From Scenedesmus sp. ARA3 (lineage: Eukaryota; Chlorophyta; Chlorophyceae; Sphaeropleales; Scenedesmaceae), in NCBI GenBank assembly GCA_004335835.1, contig RWJK01001913.1:47604-111603 (forward strand): DNA of 64,000 nt, written 5' to 3'. Position numbers and translations under genes: made by a program. A model generated the notes under the pieces. That model had not been told where the DNA came from and did no database searches. It saw only the letters and a program-made list of their open reading frames with translations. The stretch's first letter is position 1. Each line of letters begins with the position of its first letter. Below, in pieces: positions 45,116-60,569 of this stretch.

Positions 45116-48100
45116 TTACTCTGCCTTGATGCCCTTTGCTGCTGCTGCGTCCGCATCGAAGCCAGCCGCCGCTGCGTCTGTGGCGCGCAACAGGTGCTGC
45201 TTGGTGGCTGTCTGGAACCACACCACGCCGGCCTTGGTGGCTGGCTCCTTGGACACAAAGTGGCACAGCGCGATCTCCTGCCACAGCGCCTTGATGATGT
45301 TGCGGTTGTCCTTGCTGTAGTAGGAGCCCAGGATGGGCTTGATGGCCTCCGTGACCTCCTGCAGAGGCGAGATGAAAAGCCGCGAATGCAATCAGCGTTC
45401 AACATGCTGCGCAATTGTGGAAAGCTTGTGTGCTACTTGTGCAGTCGGGTGGCTGTTGCTGCACGAGGTGAGATAAATGGCAGCATACGCAAACAGTGTT
45501 GGAGCTGCCACTTGCTGCTGCCTGTGTGATTACTGGGCAGTGGCTCTGGCTACATGCAGGAAGCTTGCCGACTGCATGTCCTGTGTTGCGGACCTCATGC
45601 ACGGAGATGTAAGTCTCATGCGGGTAGCTGTACAGCACGCTGGCTGCTGCTGCCGCTCACCTGCGCGTGGTAGTGTGGGATCTGGCTGAACAGGTGGTGC
45701 GCCACGTGCGTGTCGGCGATGCGGTGGAAGAACACATCCAGGATGCCGTAGCTGCAGGGAGAAGGTACAGACGCAGACAGCATAAGAAGGCGAAGGCAGG
45801 CAGGTAATTTTAGCCAATGCTTAGAGCCACAAATATTCTTTTGATGGGACCCAGGCCATTGAGGAAGGTCCACCTGCTACCGCCGACAAATGCATGTGAT
45901 CAGCACCAACACGCAGCATGTGATCACGTGTCCGCCCACAGTAGGAAGACCAGCCAAAAAAATCCATACAGTCATAAAGGCGTGTGTTGAGAGGAGCCCA
46001 CGCAAGCAGAAAACCCCACCTGCGGTCCACTGTGGCCAGCGCGCCGCGCAGCCAACCCTCATGTAAGCACGTCAGCACACAGATGCAGTCAATTCATGGA
46101 AAGTTGACTGGCTGATGTGTCGTCCAACACCATAATAACAGGACTACCAGATACAGTTGAACACAGTGCTTCAAACTGCCCACTCACAAAATACCATCAT
46201 ATCAAACAAAAGCCCACCTGCGGTCCACTGTGGCCAGCGCGCCGCGCAGCCAGTCCCACTCCTCGTCCTCGTAGTGCGGCAGGTTGGGGTGTGTGTGCTG
46301 CAGGAAGGTGATGGTCACCAGCCAGAAGTTCACGATGAGGTAGGGCACCACGTAGCTCTTCACCAGCCAGGCCCAGCCGAGGGTGAGGCCGGCGCGGTAC
46401 AGCGCGTACACCACGGCCGCAATGCCCAGGTCACTCAGCACAATGCCTGCGAGGGGTGCGCAGTGATCAACAAGTGAGGGCAAGGGCAAGACAACCACGC
46501 AGTTGTATGCAGATGCCCAGGTCGCTCAGCATGATGCCTGCAGTAGGCACAGAACCATACGTAGGTATGGCAGCGCAAGGGTTGGGTGGTGAGTGCTTGT
46601 GTGGTGGCTCAAGTAGCAGGCAGACACACGCAAATAGTTGCTCAGCCGGCACACACAACACCCGCCAGGGATTCCCAAGCATGCTGTGCTTGCACTGCAG
46701 CATTGCACCCCACCAGCCGAACTTGCTGACAGCACCACAAGCAAACGAAACATGGCAAGTGCCCCAAAACACACCTGGGCGCTCGCGCTTGGAGAAAATG
46801 GGTGAGGTGGGGTCGAAGTGGTTGGCCAGGCGCGAGTACTCGCGGCCGCTGGCGTTGAAGAACAGGTACAGCGGCCAGCCCAGCAGCGACTGCACCGCCA
46901 GGAAGCCCGCACGGTACCAGGTGTACTTGAACAGCGCAGCCTCGCCCTCATCCTGGGTGGGGACAAAGACCTGCGAATAGTGCGATGAGTGCGGCAGTAC
47001 ACAGGCGTTACAGGCAACACATGCAGTACGTGCAGCACAGATGTTGTGGGGGTTATGCTGCAAGACAGGCAGAAATGGTGGCGTCCAATCGCGCCATTGC
47101 CGATGCCGGTGGTACAAGAAAGAAGCACATCGCAGGGATGTCAGCTGGTCAGTTCTGCTGCAAGGCACACCAGCTGCTTCTGCTGCTGCTGCTGCTGCTG
47201 CGCACCTCATCCTTGGCCAAGCTGCCAGTGTTGCTGTGGTGCCTCCTGTGGCTGTGCTTCCTGCAAGGTGACAGCCAAGAACGGCAAGGCATGTCGTGCC
47301 AGCATGTAACCATTATGTAGCACACAGCAGCACTGAGAGCCATAAGGCCTGTCGTGCTTGCTGACACGACATCTGCACAGTTGAACTAACCCACAGGTAC
47401 TCATATTCTCTACTTCAACTGGTCGCCATGTCAGCTGCCGGCTGGGGCGCTGCACCTTGCAGCCGAAAGTCTACATACACACAACGAAACAAGCCATAAT
47501 GCTGTGTACATGGTCCACTGCAGCGTGGCTCACCATGAGTAGTATGGCACCAGCAGTGCGGAGTGCATGACAAAGCCCACTGTGTCATTCACCCAGGTAT
47601 AGTCTGAGAACGCGCCATGGCCACACTCGTGGGCAATCACCCAGATGCCTGCAAGGGTCAAGCACCACCAGCAGCAGCCAAAGATACTGCTTCAGGGTAG
47701 GCTTTCCAACAAGATGCCTTTACACAGGCAGAGCCGCTGTAACAACATACATAGTTGCAGATGCGGAGGTTGCTGGGGCTGGTGCATGCTCCTGCTGTCA
47801 CCCCATAGCTAGGCCACATGGCGAAGGAAGGAGTATACGCTGGCAGGCTGTACAAACTGGCAATTGCGGTGGAGGCTGTGAGACCCTGCAATCTGTCAGC
47901 GTCACAGCCACACCTGTGCACACAGCTCCTTGCCAGAACCAGTACAGCGGCCACAATGCTCCGTATGCCAGCCAAGCAGGTGCCACGCTGTCAATGAAGG
48001 TGCTGGCAAAGTACAGCGCTGCCACAGCCACGAGATCAACTGCAAGGCACGAAAAGTGCACAGGGGTGTGAGGCAGCAGAGCATATGGGTGAGTCACTAC

Positions 48101-48293
48101 CATCAGCGACTGCTGCAGTAGGATCTGGACTGCTGCAGGGTTTGCAATGCGGCCCACCTAGCAAGTAGCTGAAGCTGTGCCACGTAGAGCGCTTGAAGCA
48201 GTGCGCAGGGATTGCCTTGCGAAGGGTGCCTATGGTGAACTCAGGCTTCTCCGTGGGCGGCCGAGGGCAAACCAGGGGCTCGCTGGACGCCAT
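45116..48293 (-). CDS. FAD2: Delta-12 (omega-6) fatty acid desaturase, ER type
   Basis: Eight exons on the minus strand: 48293-48158, 48039-47914, 47648-47534, 47260-47206, 46970-46775, 46446-46218, 45751-45661, 45358-45116; 396 residues, all phases closing, close to the usual FAD2 length (about 380). The three histidine boxes are HECGH (residues 94-98), HRRHH (130-134) and HVAHH (301-305). They sit in family-typical surroundings: [50 protein letters not shown]. There is no transit peptide, so an endoplasmic reticulum enzyme acting on oleoyl lipids is expected. FAD3-like omega-3 activity cannot be excluded from sequence alone. The C-terminal tail is Ala-rich ([15 protein letters not shown]). 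Copies of both edges of exon 6 occur in the flanking introns. Confidence 0.92.
46016..46054 (-). repeat. Decoy copy of the FAD2 exon 6 end and donor
   Basis: 39 bases identical to 46214-46252, which covers the end of exon 6 (coding for [10 protein letters not shown]) plus the GTGG donor. It is 198 bp further into intron 6. Confidence 0.9.
46512..46542 (-). repeat. Decoy copy of the FAD2 exon 6 acceptor and start
   Basis: Repeats the TGCAG acceptor and the first about 25 bases of exon 6 (coding for IVLSDLGI, here IMLSDLGI) with four changes, in intron 5. Confidence 0.75.
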
Positions 48294-49383
48294 TTTGCCT
48301 CGAGTAGTAAGGGTAGCAGATGAGTGGGGCGTGCACGGGTTGAGGGGGCGTGCGTGATTGTGGTGTGAAGCAAATAGGGCTCCCACGCTCAGCACGAGGC
48401 GAGCACAAAAAGCACCTACGCCTGGTCAGCAATGGCCTACAGTATGATGTGTTGCTGGTGTATGGCAGTTAGGCTGTATACAGTGGACTCTGTTGTTTTG
48501 CGCCGGGCGTTTTGACTCTGTTGTACACGTCTGCTCGCGTGATCATGTGCGCATTCTGCCTGATCAGCGGAGATCCAGATAGGCTTAGTTGTCAAAAGGC
48601 AGACGTGCGTGCCAGCTAAGGACGATTCAACGCTCGCCTGCGATCTGGGAGTACCAGTGCGACCAACCACTCAAAAGCAGCGCGCGACCGGCAAAGAAAA
48701 CAAAAATTTCAAAGAAGTATACTATTGTATATTTTTCTGGGTAGATCCATGGACGTCGAACATGGAAGTAATCCTCACTACACACCAGCAGCTGGGTAAC
48801 CTGTTCATCACCGCATCGTGTGTTGCTTGTAAAGGAAGCGGGCACAGATCACCGCAGCTGCAAGCAGTCACACAAAGACTGCTGCCTCCCTCTTCAGGCA
48901 TCCCCGCAAGGTCTCCCACCGTCCAGGCTGAACAGGCGGGTTGCACAGTCTGTAGCACTACAGTCAGTCAGTCACATGTGCACTTATTGGTACCCCGCTG
49001 GGTAAGTGTCACACAGCATGGACAGTCACTCCTTACAGACGCAATGCGGCACAACTGGCAACACAATAATATTACGGTTTGGCAGCTGCCAAACCTGCAG
49101 GCCAACTTCGATCCAAAGCTTCAGCAAGGTTGTGTGGCTCAGCCACACAAACTTGCTGAAGCCAACTTCGATCCATGGTGCCTGATGGAGTCCATCAGGC
49201 ACCATAGCTAACCCCTGGCCTGTCATTCACAACCCCCTGGCCTGCAATCACTCAGTCAACAACACAACACAGTATGATACAGCAGCACAGGACTGAAATT
49301 GCTTCACAGCTGCTCGGAGCGGCGGCGTAGCGTGCAGCATGCTGTAACACGCTCCAGCCTGTCACTCACAATCATTTGACCAC
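48294..49383. other. Upstream region of FAD2 and 3' flank of the LRR gene
   Basis: No gene supported. It contains the FAD2 promoter region and, near 49.1-49.2 kb, three consecutive palindromes. A TGTAA motif on the minus strand (49037-49033) is about 350 bases after the LRR stop codon. Confidence 0.4.
49076..49205. repeat. Three consecutive palindromes and a direct repeat
   Basis: Palindrome 1, 49076-49095, perfect 10+10. Palindrome 2, 49118-49162, 22-base arms with one mismatch and a 1-base loop. Palindrome 3, 49175-49205, perfect 15-base arms with a 1-base loop. Identical 15-base direct repeats (49101-49115 and 49161-49175) flank palindrome 2. Confidence 0.95.
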
Positions 49384-52276
49384 TCACACAACTGGCGCAG
49401 CGCGCAGCGCTTTCCACCGCGGTAAAAACAGGTCCAATGCAGCAACCGAAAACTCGCAGTTGTCCCAGCTCAACCGCTGCAGCGGCAGCCTCGCAAGCGC
49501 CGGCAGCGCACCATCCCCCACATCGCAATGCTTCAACTCCAGGCTTCTCAAGTTTGTGAGCCCAAGCGCGAGCGCACTCATCGCGCAGTCTGGCAGGTCG
49601 CAGCGATCCATGCTGAGCTCCGTCAGGCGCGTGCCTGCTGCCGCTGCTGCCAGCGCCACCGCTGCGTGCATGTCCACAGGCAGCCTGCAGAGCGCCAGCT
49701 GCTGCAGGCTGGGCAAGCTGGCAATCCCTACTGCTATCACCTGCATGCCTCGCACCTCAGCCGCATCAAGCAGCGCAGCATCTGCATCTGCATCGCCTGT
49801 CAAGCCCTGAACTGGCCCCCACTGCAGCTCCAAATGGCCCAGATCCAGCACCTGCAGCGCAGTGCAGCGCCGCAGCGCTGCTGCCAGCTGCTGCGGCTGC
49901 ACCTCTGGGCACTGCAGGTGATGCAGCTGCAGGCTGGTCAGCGCTGTCAGGCTGCCTAGCGCAGCCACTGCTGCTGCACTGAGCTGGTATGGCTTCACAT
50001 CTGGGTCACTGCCGCGGTCGTCTTCGATGTGCAGCACCCGCAGCTGGCTTGCCAGGGCAGGCCAAGCAGCTGATGCAGCATCCGGCGTCAACTCATAGTC
50101 GTCGTCGTAGCTATAGCTGGCGTATAACTCTGGGTTCCTATCAAACGAGTCAATGTAGCTGATGGTGATGTGTGTGAGGGCTGTAAGGCTGCTGAGGCGC
50201 AACAGCTCCTCCGCTGTGCTGAGGCAGTTGAGGATGTCCAGCCGCTGTAGGTAGCGCAGCGGCAGCAGCGCTTTAGCGTGCACGAGCCGCCCGCACTGCA
50301 GCACCTTGAGGCTGGGAGGCAGCTCTGATTGCCGAAAATCTCTTCTGTGCGGCCTGTAGCCATCAGCACGGCAGCAGATGCAACGCTTCAGTTCCTTGCT
50401 GGAGCCTCATACCTGTCACTACAAGCTCCAACAATGGGTTGGAAATGTTTATAACATGCAAGTCAGGCAGGATAGGCAGCACTGACACCAGAGCCATCCC
50501 TTCGCTGCCAGCTAAGTTAGCGGTGCCTGCTTGCTGCTGTGCTGCCTGCCTGTGCATTTGCCAGGCCACCAGCCGCTCTCTGCAGTTGGCTGTGCTAGAC
50601 CTAATGTAAAAATTGGACGGTTCAAGGTCGCGCGGGCCAGGACATGCAATGGCACAGTATGCATGAAACTCTATGCGACAGGACAGCAGCAACGGGTGCA
50701 CATTTCATAGTAGAGCAAAAGGCTCACAGAGCCGTAGCAGCTTACTGTCCCGGCCTCTTACCTGTTGTCAGCTTGGTGAGAGCTGTGAGGTGTGACAAGC
50801 TCAGCGTGTCGTCAGGTGTGTCAAACAGCTCCCAGCTGTACTCCAGCTCCAGCAGGCTATGCGGTGTATGCTGCAGCTCGCTGCAAGCAGGGCATTGAGT
50901 TGCAGCGGCGGTCGACAGAAAGCATTGCAGCGGCAGTCGATAAACTGAAGAACAGATGGCTGCACGTGCCAAGAGTACTGCAGATGTGCAGAGAGCCAAT
51001 GACAGCGGATGGCAGGCATGCCTGCCGCAACCCTGCGTTGCGCTAGCACAGCTACACGAGTACGTGCATGATGCATCTAGCTCCTTACCTTACCGTACCT
51101 TACCAAGGCCCCACAAGCACAATGAAGGCACACATGTGCGCGCATTCTCAATGTCACATGCTCAGTTAAAAGGTCAGTGCCACAGCTCGTACTGCAGTGC
51201 GTTTGGTGCTGCAGTGTGCAATGCAGTTTGGCTGATGTTGAGCTGGCCGTCCTGAGCGATTTCACAGGCAGCATCTGTTTAGTGTGCCCAGACCAATATG
51301 CAACAAATCGTCTCTGTACCCACATATCAAACGCGTATTTGCTGGCACTCACCCGAGCGACCAGAGTGAGCCAACCTCCAGGCGTGTCAAATTTGTCAGG
51401 CTTGACAGCGGCTTCATCAGCGGGTCAACATGCTCCAGCCACCCGCTGCCATGCACATCTATCACCAGGTTGCGCAGCTGCTGCATCTGCGGCAGTGCGG
51501 CCATCACTCCTGCAAGCTGCCGTTCACATGCGGCTTGGTCACCTTCAATGTATGGGAAGCGAAAGGACACGTCCAGGCTGGTCAAACTGTTGACTGGCAG
51601 CTGCTGCAGGATGACGTCACAGTCCCAGCTGACAGATGCCAGCTTGCAGGAACGCAGGCGCAGGCCCTGAGGGGAGGCTGCAGCCTGCTGCAGGGCTGCT
51701 GCAAGCGCTGCAAATGCTGCTGCCCTGGTGGCTAAGTCCAGGCTTGGTTTGCAGAGTCCGTCCATCCGTGGCTTCCACTCAAAGGAATCCAGCGCCGAAC
51801 CGTATTTGGTGACCCATTCAGCGATGTGTTCCGCCTGCTCCAGTGTGGCTGCAGGAAACAGCAGCCAACAGTTGCAGTTGCAGCGGGGACGACAGCAGCA
51901 GTGAAGCAGGTTGATGCCAACCAACCAAGCTGTTTGTGCCCACACCACACACATGTAGCTGCTTTTCCTGCTTACTCAGGCAACCAGCAGGTGCACAGGA
52001 TCTGGACTAATATTGTCATTGATCAAACAGACGCTGGCACCAACATTCGCTGTCAGCCCATTGAGCATCAACCAGCCACATACCTGGGCTGCACAGCAAA
52101 GGCACAGAGCAGTGTGCTAAGGCGGCTTCTCGAGCGGCTTTTGAGGTCTGCAGCAGGCTGCACAACGTCTGCAGGTCCTTGACTTGTTGCTGCAGTAGAA
52201 GAGGCAGGCCAGCGTGCTCCAGCGAGCAGCTTTTGGACCTCCTCGAAGACACCAAGTCCCACATCATCGAACTCAT
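49384..52276 (-). CDS. F-box-like leucine-rich repeat protein
   Basis: Five exons on the minus strand: 52276-52084, 51848-51353, 50880-50762, 50670-50413, 50324-49384; 668 residues with matching phases. The N-terminus has an F-box-like helix set (LPLLLQQQVKDLQTLCSLLQ followed by TSKAAREAALAH). This is followed by many leucine-rich repeats: VNSLTSLDVSF, LSSLTNLTRLEVGSLWS, LSHLTALTKL, PLRYLQRLDILNC, LTALTSLQLHHL, CTALQVLDLGHLEL, LTNLRSLELKHCDVGDGA. Such proteins are a large, expanded class in green algae and are usually predicted SCF substrate adaptors or unknown LRR proteins. The acceptor of exon 4 (50670) is the least certain junction. An acceptor-like site directly before the start suggests a 5' UTR intron. 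Confidence 0.82.
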
Positions 52277-52737
52277 CACTATTGCAAGAGATCTGCTTGC
52301 CTGCAATCGGTCAGTTCAATGTGCTTGAGGTGGCGTGCTCGGCCAAGCTCGCAGCGAACAATCACGTATTACATGTACAACAGCCACAGCTATATTATAA
52401 CTCAGAGCGGCTATAGTCATCAAGCACTTACGCATTGATCAGTGCAAAACAATGATAGAGATTTGTCACTCCACGGTTTTGAACTGGTGATTAGTAACAC
52501 CGATTTAGTCACCGTGGTTTGCACCCCGACTTTCCCTCATGTGCGGCAATTGAATCTTGAAAGCTTTGCAAAATCAGTACAGTTCATGTAAGGAGATGAG
52601 GTGCTGAGCACTTTATGAAAGTACACAACTAGCAGGCCACAGCTCAGTGAGATGCAGCTCAGCTGAGCTCACAGGCCATCTGAAGCAACACTGTTGCACA
52701 TCATGCGTAAAGGCGTGATGCAGGTGTGCAAAAGGCA
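52277..52737. other. Short region between two minus-strand genes
   Basis: Promoter of the LRR gene and 3' flank of the next gene; the complement of TGTAA occurs at 52369-52373. Nothing else was recognised. Confidence 0.4.
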
Positions 52738-55484
52738 TCACTTCACAACACGAGGAGGCAGATTTGCGTGTGCGTGTTGTGCACCTGGGCACCTCAGCTG
52801 CCCTGCATGCTTTGCGTATCTGCCTCCCAACCCCAGCGCCAGCAGGTCCTGCTCCTCCACAAACCATACCTCCTCAAACACAGCCACCAGGCCACACAGC
52901 TCGTCAGTCAGATCAGCTGCTACCTCTGCCAGGGCCTGCTGAAGCGCCTGGCTGTGCCACACCTGGTCAGCAGCACGGCACAACAGCAGCACCAGACCGT
53001 TGCCATCCGCCGTCAAACTGTGAAGGCTCTCGCTGCTTGTCCAGTACATGCAGGTAGCCGGCATGCAACTGATGCTGTGCAGGCACACGCAATGGCCATG
53101 CTGCTCCAGCAGTCAGCCACAAGCAAGCATCAGGGCTGCGTGCGCGTGGGTCATGAGGAGCAACAGCAAGCAATTCAACGGCTTTTGACCCTGGAATCCA
53201 GCAGGAGTACTCCTGTGACAGTGCTGCTACTGCCGATCAGCCAGCAGCCACTCAACCCCTGCATACCTGTCGCTCGACGATCGCCTGGCTGCCTCCGTGT
53301 GTTGGCAGCTTTGCAGGCGCCAGCAGCCGCGCCACAGTGATGTGCAGCAGGGAGGGCTGCAGCACCACCTGCTGGGCCGGTGCAGGCGCAGCAGGCAGCG
53401 CGTCTTTCAGCGCTGCACGTAGACCTGCAGGCTCACTGGAGCCTGGCAACACCTGCAGCACATCAGCATTGTTGTGGTCACCAGGGGCGCTGCACAGCTG
53501 CTACTAAACAAAAACACCACTCCAACCAGTAGGGCGCAGGGCCGAATGTTACGTGGCTCTGGCCTAAATGGCTGCATGGTAAACCGATGCGTCAAATGCT
53601 CACAAAGCAGTGAAGCTGGGCATCAGGCCGCATGCCGCACCTGCCAGCAGGCCACCACCACTCCTGTGCTGGTGACTACCACTCGGTCCAGCACAGCCCT
53701 GACGGGGCAGGATCTGCCAGCCACGCCTCGCACAGCAGCTATCTCTTGCCGCACAGCATCTGGGGCTGCCGGCACAGGGTGCTGCACATGACACAGCGTG
53801 AGAAGTGTGTGTGGGATGTGGGTACTTGGTTGATGTGCAGTGCTCAGCAGGTTTGAAGGTATGCTGGCATGTGTGATACGTAGTGCTGGCTCTCATGAAT
53901 AACATGGCTTCATGAAGCATTGATGCAGGCACCACCACAGAGCAGTGTTGTTGCACAACACAAAGCTGCATTGCACAACTCCTGCAGCAACGCGCCAGCG
54001 CGGACTCTACTCCCCAGCTGTTGCACTCACGCCGTGTGTGGAAGCATGGTACAGCGTCGCGTGCATGCTGGTGTCATCCTGGTACCACACGCTGTCATCA
54101 GCCACCACCTGCTGCAGCGCATGACGCACGGCAGCGTGCAGCTGCATCGCTGCCTCGTGATCCAGCAGCGGCAGCACCACAGCACGCACGGGCACCTGCC
54201 AGCTTGGTCACAGCACAGCAGCAGTTGTGTGGCAGTCGGCAGCGTCAGTATCGTGGCTTGTACCTGATAGACTATGGCATGACTTGTAGTGCATCACTTG
54301 GTGAACATGACGAAAAGCAGGGAAGGTAAGAAGCTGAATAATTCAAAAGCACTGCATGCCAGGTCATTCAGGTCAGCGCTGCACACAATTGCCGCAACTG
54401 AGATAAGACAAACACCACACAGAACTTCAGATGCACAAGCCACGTGCGCACCTGCAGGGGATGCAGCACCGGCATAATGCGCGGCCTGCCCCATTTGCTG
54501 CTTGCGTCTGCGTGCGTGAACAGCTGTGACTGTGTGAGTCCCTGCGTGACGACACCTCCCAAGCTGAGGCCATGCTGCTTTAGGCCAGCAGCCATCTCAC
54601 GGTACAGCTGTTGCCGCACAAGCGAGTGCTGCCAGACGCTGCTGCTGTCATCGCTGCTTGTTACGAACCGGGCTGACTCATGAGCAGCTGCGTGACCACA
54701 AGCAGGCAGTTGAGGTGAGGGAGGCTTTGGGTCATTCAATCAGTCAAGTTCAATTGTAATCAGTCTCAGCACGTAAGGGTGAGGCGCTGTCCTGTTCAGG
54801 CAGGGGTTGGTGTGCTTGCTTGGCATGAAGTGGCGTGATACAACTGCCCACTGGCAGCAGCTTTGGGTCATTCAAGCAGTCAAGTTCAATTGTCACCAGT
54901 CTCAGCACATAAGGGTGAGGCGCTGTCTTGTTCAGGCAGGGGGATGGTGTGCTTGCTTGACATGAAGTGGCACGATACGAATGCCCACTGGCAGCAGTTT
55001 TACCAACAAGCAGCTGCTGTGTCCACTGGTACCATCTGGTTGATTGTTGCCGCCACAGTTGGCAGCTGTATGAAGTCAAGGTTGCTTTGTATGCTATGAT
55101 AGATACGCCATTGCTTGTCACAGGCTTGTTGTTCTGCACCAGTTCATTTGCTGCATCAAGCTTCACCTTGCGAGAGGTCCAGGCCGAGTGCAGCCAGGCG
55201 CGCAGGGCAGCTGGACAGCGCCTGCCTCTGAACAGCCTGGTAGTGCCGCCTGTAGCTGTGTACTGCAGCACCAGCAACACACAATATCATCAGCCGTCAT
55301 ATGCTTCTTTGCATTGAATACATGCTTCAGTCAGACCCTGGGCATATGTACTGAGACAGCCCTAGATGTTGACAGCAGTCATTGGCACTGAGTGACACGC
55401 ACCTACAAACAACACCAGCAGCAGGGCAAAAACTGTGCCTCCCTTTTGAAGCTGTCTGTAGCTCAGCCGAAATGCAGTTTGGCC
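52738..55484 (-). CDS. 2H-phosphoesterase-like protein with N-terminal membrane segment (5' end missing)
   Basis: Minus-strand exons: 55484-55403, 55262-55167, 54687-54452, 54195-54031, 53781-53641, 53452-53267, and a last exon ending at 52738 whose start is ambiguous (several in-phase AG sites between about 53000 and 52920). Junction phases agree. The first exon listed has a hydrophobic helix (TVFALLLVLFVG), probably a membrane anchor. Two motifs of the form H-x-T/A in hydrophobic context, SMHATLYHAS and SLLHITVARLL, are spaced as in the 2H phosphoesterase superfamily (LigT/CPDase-like); the first has Ala in place of Thr or Ser, so activity is uncertain. The C-terminal part (ELCGLVAVFEEVWFVEEQDL) resembles conserved plant proteins of unknown function. 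A possible start exon is the ATG at 55672, but its phase does not fit. Confidence 0.6.
54725..54997 (-). repeat. 136-bp tandem duplication within an intron
   Basis: Units 54725-54860 and 54861-54997 directly abut and are about 90% identical by eye. They lie in the intron before the 54687-54452 exon. Confidence 0.9.
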
Positions 55485-56098
55485 CTGCAGTTACACACGA
55501 ATGGCAGGACAGGTGGTGGTGGCATCAGCCGCTTCAATATCATAGCATCAAGTTGCTGCTGCTGCCCCTGCCGCTGCTGCTGCATTGCTGTGCTGGCAGT
55601 ATTCGTGCAGCTGCGAACTGCAGCAACTCAGCTTACTCACTCGCTCCTGAATAGGCAGAATGGGATCTTCATAGTGTATCTGCCCCAGCCGATGCGTTAG
55701 CCGGTGCTGCATTTATGGGCTATCGGAACTCAATGGTTACAGCTGTAGCACCGTGCAATCGCCACAGACGACAAATCAGCATCTCAATCAGGCGTGGAAA
55801 ATGTTTTGCAACGCTATTGTTATTGCACGAAATCGTCAGGCTCGGCATCACTGTTGCCGCTGGGATCCTGTACTACGGTCACCCATCGAGGACAGCTCAA
55901 CCGATGGCACATTAGGCAGGACTTGACGCGTTACATTTGACAGCTGATTAAAATGGTGAAACTGAGATACCCAAAAGTGCCATGCCAGAGGGACAGCCCC
56001 TTCTGAGGAACCCCTGCAAGCTGCATGTTGAACCCAAGTAACTGTCACAAATGTAACATGACGTCCCCATCCAGTCCGGTTGCGCGGCCGAAACGTTG
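55485..56098. other. Region between two minus-strand genes
   Basis: Should include the missing first exon and promoter of the 2H-like gene and the 3' flank of the ribulose kinase gene. No unambiguous exon was found. Confidence 0.35.
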
Positions 56099-59848
<3,750 letters not shown>

Positions 59849-60108
59849 GTTGAGAAGTCCGGTGTTTCCCAGGTGACGAATCGTGCTCTGCCTATAAGTA
59901 GTCAAAAATTGCTGAATGTGTCTTTTACCGTAGGTCTGCAGCGTAAACGAAGGTGTTGTTAGTATCACAGTGTCACTGCAGTGCTGGCAACCGTCCGTAG
60001 TCACTCTACGGCACGCCTCAAGCCGAGGTAGCCTGTCATTGCTCGCTAGCAAACATTTGACACGCTTTCAGCAGTAACACCTCCGTGCTCTCGTAGCCTG
60101 CTCATGAC
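59849..60108. promoter_or_regulatory. Bidirectional promoter region
   Basis: Only 260 bp separate the start codons of the ribulose kinase (-) and CMP kinase (+) genes, both with plastid-type N-termini. No clear TATA element was recognised. The minus-strand frame stays open to 60052, so the kinase might start earlier. Confidence 0.5.
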
Positions 60109-60492
60109 ATGGCTGCAGCAGCAGCAGTAGCAGGCACGACGGTGTCCACAGTGTCTCGTGCCATACACACAGTAAAGCCTCTTGGCAACCGCTATACACT
60201 CACTCTTGGTGGCCTGAGCGCAAGCAGGAGGTGCAGCAGCATGGCAGCAGCAGGTGCGCCCGGCAGCAGCGTCTGCACTGCTGCTCAGTTTGAAGCAGCA
60301 AGGCCACAGCTGGTGATGCAGCTGTTGAAGCAGTGATAGTTGCCATATTGCAGCTTCAACACTGCTGTTTTTGAGCAATTGTGCATTGATGCACTACACG
60401 TGCTAGCAGTAATATTGACATCTTGCGGCAATTGTCCATGCAGGCAAGAGCAGCGCATTTGTGGTTGCCATTGATGGCCCAGCAGCCTCGGT

Positions 60493-60569
<77 letters not shown>

